Source of the DNA: Sorghum bicolor
Taxonomy: Eukaryota > Streptophyta > Magnoliopsida > Poales > Poaceae
Direction: 5' to 3'
Length of the DNA stretch: 64,000 nt
NCBI RefSeq assembly: GCF_000003195.3
Contig: NC_012870.2
Coordinates: forward strand, 29,132,477 to 29,196,476
In this document: one piece after another, positions 58,001 to 64,000 of the stretch
How positions within the stretch are numbered: position 1 is the stretch's first letter
Layout: the number at the start of each line of letters is the position of its first letter
Translations under genes and position numbers: made by a program
The notes under the pieces: generated by a model
Told to the model about the DNA's origin: nothing
Seen by the model: the letters and a program-made list of their open reading frames with translations, nothing else
The model's database searches: none

Positions 58001-58733
58001 GAAACATTGAATCTTGAGGATTCCCAGTGTGAGGCCTTGCAGTAGTAGTTGTGGTATACCGAGGACTCTGGTTCACCGGCGCATTGGGAGGTGCCGATGT
58101 CATAGGAGTTTTGCCCCTCATGTCAGTTATTTGTGATGTTCCCGGCGTCAACTCTGGAGGCATACCATAACCCCACCAGTTGGGAGGAAGAGTCAACCCT
58201 GACATTGCCGATGCCAACATATCTGTTGTCAGTTTATGCTGCCCAACTGAAATTTGTGGGTTGGTTGCCATCGGCATAGATAGTGCACCAGTAGTCCCCA
58301 ATGTACTTGGAGGGACGGCAGACTGTGCACTTGCATTCGTCAAGGCAGCCGATGGAGCCGTGACCTCTGGTGCCGTTGGCTGATGATGGGAGGGCCCCAC
58401 ATAATCTGGCGGGATTTGTCCTTCCTTGAAAGTTCTTGCCACGGCGTTGAAAACTGTATTAGACAGTACACCAGCTTGGTTAATCAACGCTCGATTGATG
58501 GCATTGTCAACCATATCTTGAAGCTTGCCAGGATTGGCGTCAAAGGTGACCTGCCGTGGTGCCGGCAGTGCATCTTTCTGGACCACTTCGCCGCTCCTGT
58601 TTATGCTGAAAGACCTCAGGCATTGCTGCTTGAATTCTTCCATGGCTTGGGCAATAGCTTGCTTTTGCTCATCCTTGAGGTTGGCCTCCGTCACGGGGAT
58701 GACGTTCTCTTGATCGAGGTCAGAGATCGACAT
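55086..58733 (-). CDS. gag-PR: Gag-protease polyprotein of C3 with one in-frame TAG
   Basis: Reads from ATG 58733 (MSISDL) to TAA 55086, 1,216 codons including one TAG at 57831-57833. The N-terminal 300 residues are Pro/Gln/Thr rich. The gag capsid core is about 430-600 (YKVPDFTKFSGQDDTSTMEH, FSSSLSGSAFTWF, LVKLRQRNDESVEGFVQR). A Cys/His finger of the Tat type follows at about 680 (YCKWHNATSHDTNEC), then a long Arg-rich region and a retropepsin near 1050 (ILVDGGAAINIMP, NLLLGRDWI). The TAG fits a CAG-to-TAG change in a Gln-rich stretch; readthrough is possible but unproven. Gag packs the RNA, and the protease would cut this and the pol product. Confidence 0.85.
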
Positions 58734-58754
58734 GTTGATCTTGATCCTGAATCT

Positions 58755-58772
58755 GTCCCACTGGGCGTGCCA
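58755..58772 (-). other. Primer-binding site of C3 (tRNA not assigned)
   Basis: TGGCACGCCCAGTGGGAC on the minus strand, 7 nt after the 5' LTR end. Position and the opening TGG fit a PBS. I could not match it to a tRNA from memory. Confidence 0.5.
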
Positions 58773-58779
58773 AAAGATG

Positions 58780-59467
58780 TGTTGATGCAAAACTGATCTG
58801 CAAACACAAAGGGCTAATACCCGATTCAAACGTTAAGGCGTGCCAGCCGATTTGACCTTGCTATCGGCAAAGGTGATAACTCGAATACTTTAGTCCTGAC
58901 AACAGCGATGCGCCCGGATGTCACGGCTAAGAGGTACTCACGCGGAACTCGAGAACACGCCGAACTTAAGTCGACGAATTCCTAAGAACTCGTAATAAAA
59001 AGAAAAAGGTATGACGAAGTCGTCGAAAAGTAGATGCTGGAATATGAGTAAAAACGTGTGTTTGATTGATTTCTTGATTGATTATTACAAGGTCCTAGGG
59101 TTTATATTTATACCCTGCTCAAAGAGCTACAACCAGACACGATTAGAATTTGAATTCCAAATTACACGGAATCCGTATACAAAACGATGCAAATAATTAA
59201 GGAAATAATAAAACTATCCTTCGTGACAAACTGAAACTCCTCCACATGACAACTGGCAGCTTCCAGACTCCTCCCTCACATCATCGGCAATCCCCTTGCC
59301 ATAGTCATCGGCAGACCTTTTTATCCAGCTATCGGCACCATATTACTGCCTGTGGACTTAGTCACATTCAACCTCTCCCTCATCGGCAACCATCCTCATC
59401 AGCAACCCGCATCGTACTGCCACCCTATCCTGCCATCCTAGACACGTGCCCAAAAATGGTGTCAACA
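58780..59467 (-). repeat. 5' LTR of C3
   Basis: 688 bp, nearly identical to 47125-47812. TATA-like run at 59101-59113 on the minus strand. Confidence 0.88.
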
Positions 59468-59472
59468 CAGTC

Positions 59473-60604
59473 TCTATCACCACGAAGTTTGCTGGAGCGT
59501 ACAAGGTACCAACTCGGACACAGAGGTTCTTCAATATTTCCTTTGGGAAACTAAGTGTCTGATCTCCATTGTGTTTGTGCTCGTAGATCCCGGTTCTTCA
59601 CTTAGTGGAATCTGGGAGTTGTAAAACTCCTCCATGTTTTGTTTGAAGTGTACCTATTCATGGAGACAAGGCAGAGATCAAGTGCATGGGCCCTGTTGGT
59701 GGAAAACACCAACAGAACCAAAAGTGTATTTGTTCTTCTCTAACCTTAAGCATAGTGAGCAAGGCAAAGTTGATGGATCATGAGTGTAGCATTTAAAACA
59801 TTTGTTAGATCAGATGGCTCAACCTAATGGAAAGATAATCTATCTATATTTATGTTTTGTTTATATCTTCCAAAGATTGAATGTGCAATACTTTAGCTTA
59901 TATGATTAGGAGTGTGGGATCACGAAGGTAGTACTAAGAACAAAGATTAAAGGACTAAACATGCTGAATTAATTGAGTTGGTTAATTTGGAGTTATAAAT
60001 CATACATGTTTGTCTCTTTTATTCATGTGTATGCCAGAACCAAGGAGAACTTATAAAAGTGATAATCAAGTACTTTAAGATGTTATTGAAGAGTGATGGT
60101 ATAGTATCACCTTGTGGAAGCTTTCCTTTCTTAGTGGTTGTGCATCGTGTTTGTGGCAACCTCCATGAATCATCTCTTATGAGCTACGTCTTTCTTGTGC
60201 AAATTGTTAAACTTCATGTGTCACTTTCTTCATCTCCAATGTGAGTTTATCTCAGGACTTCCCAGGTTGATATTGAAAGTTCTCCTGCAGGGGTTAGTCC
60301 CACAAAATATACCAATATCTACTCAAGCAGTTTTTAGTTCAGTAACCAAACTAGACTCCATGTCTAATCAGATTAAGGAAGGCTATTTAACCTAAGCACC
60401 ACGCTTAATTTAAATGCCATTGGAAGTGTGTCCAGTACTTCCAAACTAACACTTACTAGGATAAACAAAGGTAGAATGATGGCTTTTATAGAGATCTACT
60501 CAAGTGGAGATGAAGTAGTGTGATTAGTATTTAACAAATTGAGCATGTCTCAAAGGTAAGGACAACCAACATAGTAACATGGCAAAGGATGTTTTATGTA
60601 AAGT
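59473..60604 (-). other. Internal non-coding sequence of A3
   Basis: The first 100 bp are the middle of PR1. The rest aligns with the untranslated stretches 6926-7500 of A1 and 22261-23371 of A2. No gene is supported. Confidence 0.55.
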
Positions 60605-60637
60605 ACTCCCCCAAGCTTGAATTTTGCAAAATTCAAG
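60605..60637 (-). other. Perfect palindrome abutting a PPT-like tract (A3)
   Basis: The palindrome (60616-60637, arms CTTGAATTTT / AAAATTCAAG) overlaps CAAGCTTGGGGGAGT on the minus strand (60605-60619), as in A2 at 22228-22260. Confidence 0.6.
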
Positions 60638-60885
60638 TTTGGATGAATTTAATTCAATGTTGCATGATGATTGGTTGGACATACCTTGTGCTTGTCATTC
60701 CTCGGATCTTCTTGCTCCAATCCTAGAAAGGTTAGTGACACGAATACCCGAAGGAATATTTCTACAATTATCTTTATATGCTCAATACACAAGGCAATGT
60801 TGCAAATAATTAAAAGTTCATGTTATGATCTGATAAGTGCTTGTTTTAGGACACTAAGCTTGTCCTTGGGAAACCATCAATTAAC

Positions 60886-61813
60886 TCAGCGAGATCTGCA
60901 ATATTTATTATAGACATATGCATCGACAACCACTCTTTTAAAGTTTTTATAAATAGAAAAGAAGAGAGGGTTGGAGATCTCAAATGTGGTAATGTTGGAG
61001 AGACTAATTGATTGGGGAGATGTTGCATATGAGCATGGACTTGGTGAGGTATTTATGAAATAACTTCCATGCTCACTGTTGTTTCTCTCATTCTCAAACT
61101 CCAAGGATGATTCTTCATGAATGCTTAAAATTCCTCTAGGATTGTCTCTCAAGTTTGTTTTATCTATCCATTCAATGGTGATAGCACATGGATTTTTAAT
61201 GCCCTCTAGCCATCGATGTTGCTCTTCTCGATCCTCCTTCTTATGCATGGGATGTCTAGAGAGATTCATAGGATTATCGGGAGGTTCAAGAGAAAGAGCA
61301 TAGTAGAAATTATTAAGCTCAAGGATGGGTTGGATAGCCGAATTATGGGATTGAAAATGTTTGGAAATCGGCTATTGAAACTTCCTCTCCTTGTATGGGA
61401 GATGATTCCTTCTCTATCTCTAAGATTTTTCTATGAAGACTAGTACAAGAAGGATGTCCACGAATGAAGACATACCTTCCTTTACTAATAGATAAAGAAA
61501 GAAGGACTCTACCAAAGGTTATATGATTAAGACCAATGTGAAAATATTTAGGAAAAACATGGTCTTGTAGGGCTAGGTCTAAACCAGAATTTATAGAAAG
61601 ATTAAAAGATTCCCTAGGTGTAGCTAAAAGTGCATTATCTTCTTGATTAAAAGATAGGACCTCGGCTATAGAAAAGGGTTAGTTTTGACCTATTGCAATC
61701 AACTCCGGACACAGATCATAATTAGGGGCAGGACGTGTTGACTCCCATGGTCTATGGCTGGTCTCCGAAGGTGCAAAGAATTCAATAATAGGTATGGAAT
61801 TTAAGTTATCCAT
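60886..61813 (-). pseudogene. Leader ORF of A3, unknown family, broken
   Basis: Minus-strand frame from ATG 61813 just after the PBS to a stop at 60886, about 309 codons, with one in-frame TAA (near 61679) and one frameshift (near 61345). The first 44 residues end NYDLCPELIAIGQN, loosely like the start of Athila gag (FELKSSLINLVQ in B). The rest (GRYVFIRGHPSC, ITIEWIDKTNLRDNPRGIL) I do not recognise. The C-terminus (SLSNITTFEI...YNKYCRSR) is shared with the short ORF of A2. It could be a diverged gag-like or accessory protein. Confidence 0.42.
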
Positions 61814-61900
61814 AAAGCTCAAAAGATAAAAGAATAAAAGTATAAAAGTATAATACAAGATAATAGCAAGACTCAAAGTTATCTCAGCAAACCATCTTTC

Positions 61901-61918
61901 TCCCCGGCAACGGCGCCA
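61901..61918 (-). other. Primer-binding site of A3 (tRNA-Asp)
   Basis: TGGCGCCGTTGCCGGGGA on the minus strand, 8 nt after the LTR end. Confidence 0.8.
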
Positions 61919-61926
61919 GAAATGCT

Positions 61927-63306
61927 TGTTGATATTTGGTAACGCAATTAGAAAATGATCCGCAAGCGCACGGATATCGGTGAGCATTTCACCCGAGAGG
62001 TTTTCCAGAGTATCGTATTTATATTTTTACCACTGGGAGAAAGGGTGCATCTGACTAACCAAATCTATTGCTACTATCCCTTTAGGCTACAAAGAATGTC
62101 TCTCGATGTGAGTGATGTATAGAGAAGACTGCAACCTTAGTCTCGTTCTAACCTTGGTAAGGATAATCTACTGTTCTATTGGGGAGGCTCACGGAATCTA
62201 GACAACACAAAGGATGTTCGACCCGCACCTATAAACCTACCCGTCCTGCTAACGAGATGTGATCTGCAAAGGTAACTCGGAAATGTCACGTTCCTCGCTA
62301 CTACCACGGTCCAGCTAGTCAGGGGATATCTATGAGTACCCTAGCCTAAACACCACGTTTACGCTAGCAAGTGATTACTCTAATACTCAACCGGAAGAGG
62401 ATTAAAGTAAACTCATAAACCAAAGAACAATAAAACAAGAACTTACTAGTATTAGAAGTCGAATTACTGAAGAATCTTAGAAGCAAGCCTCGGGTTAGGA
62501 GACTTGATCCCGCAGGTACAACTCGGAGTAGACACCGACAGGCCGGCCTTCCTCCGATCCACACCTCCACTCTATCTCTCTCAATCTAGTAGAAACTAGA
62601 AGATCTATTTCTACTTTACATTGGTTGCTAAGCCTAAAAAGAAATATTATTTAGAGAAGAGGTTTTCCTTCGAGGGCATCCCTCAATCTCTATGATAATT
62701 TCTTGTTCTCCTCCAGGGGCCAGGGGCCTTGCTTATATAGTCGTCCTCCTCTGTGCGTTTTTGGTTCAGCAGGCGATGTGGTAATAAACTTTGCACCCTA
62801 TCTCATTAAAATGCACATAGGCCTTAATGGACCAAAATCTGATTTGGGCCCAATTAATCCCGCAGCTCTTTTATATGGAGTCCTTCTTTTATTAATATCT
62901 CTTGATTCCGAACTCCAAATATAGCAAATAATATATGTATTTCGATCAGCTCGACGAGATCTTTGAAATCGTGTACTCCATTCTGTGATTGGTGGAAACA
63001 CCTGGGCGGGCGCCCAAGGGGAGAGGGCGGGCGCCCTGCCCCCGGGCCCGTTTGCCTTCTCGTTCGTTTCCGTGGCTTCTGGAGTCTTCTAGATGATAGA
63101 AAATTGTGCGGCACATTAATATCTCTATGTAATCCCGACGTGTGGGCCTTTCTTCCATATTTCCTGATAACCCCCTGCAGAAATAGACAAACACCAAAAC
63201 TCGTAGAATTCTGTCAGATAAAACCCTAAGTCTAGGTGTTGGTTGCATTTGGATCCTTTTCTTTATTTATTTGATGATTATATTTGATACTTAAGGACCG
63301 TCAACA
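61927..63306 (-). repeat. 5' LTR of A3
   Basis: 1,380 bp, the same length as the 3' LTR and nearly identical. GC motifs at 63004-63015 and 63025-63036; TATATA at 62734-62739. Confidence 0.88.
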
Positions 63307-64000
63307 CCCTTGACACCCTTTGAAATATTTAAAGCAATCCTCAAGTATAGTCGGCCAATAATATCCATTCCTCCTAATCATCCACTTCATCTTAAAAGCC
63401 GACTGATGTGCTCCACACACCCCTTCATGAATTTCTCCCATAAAACTCCTAGCTTCATCATCACCCAAGCATCGGAGAAGAATTCCATCAATAGTTCGAT
63501 AGTATAATTCATCTTCGAGGAGCACATACTTGGTCGCTTGAAACCAAACTCGTCTTTCAACTTTCCTAGATGGATCTTTCAAATAATCAATAATTTCTTT
63601 CCTCCAATCATTGACATCGACTACCAATATTGTATTAATCATATGCTGATATCCTGAGGCATGCTGAGCTAACCGATTGGCCTCTTCATTATGCAATCGG
63701 GGAACATGCTCTAAACGGAAATCTTTGAATCCCTTTAACAGTTGTATGCTCCTCTCGTAATAAGTTATGAGAACTTCATTTCGGCATTCATAGCTCCCGG
63801 CCAATTGATTTATAACCAACATAGAATCCCCGAAGACTTCGACAGCGTCAGCACGAACTTCCCTTAACAACTCCAATCCTTTTATCAAAGCCTGATACTC
63901 AGCCTGATTATTTGTTGATGTAGCAACAATCGGCAAGGAAAATTCATACTTCTCCCCCTAGGGGAAACTAATACTATGTCAATTCCTGCCACCCGACACA
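63307..64000 (-). pseudogene. C2 pol fragment: second RNase H and integrase zinc finger
   Basis: Right-hand half of the pol split by A3. Minus-strand frame 63936-63307 codes most of the archaeal-type RNase H (TNNQAEYQALIKGLELLREV, GDSMLVINQL, HNEEANRLAQ) and the integrase zinc finger (HEGVCGAHQS...CFKYFKGCQGC). A one-base loss near 63950 relative to C3 shifts the frame before it. With the TGA at 42114-42116 this makes C2 pol non-functional even without A3. Confidence 0.78.

Larger units (their letters stand above)
47125..59467 (-). mobile_element. C3: near-complete Tat-lineage gypsy element
   Basis: 12,343 bp with two 688-bp LTRs differing at only a few bases and target duplication CAGTC (47120-47124 and 59468-59472), inside A3. 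Order on the minus strand: 5' LTR (58780-59467), PBS, gag-protease, pol with RT, RNase H, second RNase H and integrase, then the PMD gene on the opposite strand, PPT and 3' LTR (47125-47812). The dual RNase H and the antisense extra ORF are known traits of the plant Tat lineage. Only one in-frame stop (57831-57833) breaks gag-pol. Likely a young, possibly autonomous lineage. Confidence 0.9.
42698..63306 (-). mobile_element. A3: Athila-like non-autonomous element, complete, split by C3
   Basis: Both LTRs are 1,380 bp (42698-44077 and 61927-63306) and differ at only a few bases. The flanking direct repeat is CCCTT (42693-42697 and 63307-63311). PBS at 61901-61918, PPT at 44078-44092. Without C3 the element is about 8.3 kb. 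It contains a broken leader ORF, a protease remnant and long untranslated parts (44093-46300 and 59473-60885), with no gag, RT or integrase domain recognised. Confidence 0.88.
36948..64000 (-). mobile_element. C2: Tat-type gypsy element, split by A3, runs off the window
   Basis: 3' LTR 36948-37634, PPT (complement of CATGCCCCCCAATTT), antisense PMD gene (38280-41587), then the 3' end of pol (41736-42697). A3 is inserted at 42698 with target duplication CCCTT, and pol resumes at 63307 and leaves the window. The 5' LTR and gag are beyond 64000. Confidence 0.85.

Overview
The window reads as intergenic DNA of a large plant genome, almost certainly a grass (Poaceae). It is a dense nest of Ty3/gypsy LTR retrotransposons with CACTA, Mutator-like and MITE-like DNA elements. 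I see no host gene, no rRNA or tRNA gene and no CRISPR array. The species cannot be named from sequence alone.

Left part (1-25650). Positions 1-6925 are the 3' part of a CACTA transposon. It carries a broken Transposase_24-type gene (about ten exons) and is itself split by a 2.86-kb solo LTR (418-3280, target duplication ATGAT). The CACTA lies in an Athila-like, non-autonomous element called A1 here (6926-20327). A1 also holds a complete non-autonomous element B (9892-18791, minus strand, target duplication ACTTG). B encodes gag-protease plus an ATHILA-ORF1-like extra gene that appears to have its own internal promoter. The 3' LTR of A1 is cut by a third element, A2 (20328 to about 25650, plus strand), which carries two tandem retropepsin-like segments and no reverse transcriptase.

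Middle (25651-30094). AT-rich MITE-like sequence, a Pack-MULE candidate (26206-27111, about 195-bp TIRs, 9-bp target duplication TTCTATCAT, GC-rich cargo), a solo LTR of another family called D (27615-29200, target duplication AACAC), and an old LTR remnant.

Right part (30095-64000). A Russian doll: C1a is interrupted by C1b, C1b by LTR B4 (35239), B4 by C2 (36948 to beyond the end), C2 by A3 (42698-63306, target duplication CCCTT) and A3 by C3 (47125-59467, target duplication CAGTC). C elements are Tat-lineage gypsy elements: gag-protease, then RT, RNase H, a second archaeal-type RNase H and integrase, all on the minus strand. Between pol and the 3' LTR they carry a six-exon gene on the opposite strand, with its own TATA box, coding a plant mobile domain (PMD, aminotransferase-like) protein with a coiled-coil tail. 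Exon lengths and phases agree in three copies and two copies are open throughout.

How the parts work together. C3 is close to a complete autonomous element; one in-frame TAG in gag is the only break I see. A and B elements share a tRNA-Asp primer-binding site, LTR start and 3' untranslated region, but have no RT or integrase, so they must depend on an unseen Athila-type helper. Main leads: the antisense PMD gene together with the very dense ATCGGC/GCCGAT word in C elements; paired GC-rich motifs at a constant spacing in A/B LTRs and again in the internal promoter of B; reiterated polypurine tracts just downstream of ORFs; and the tandem protease segments of family A.
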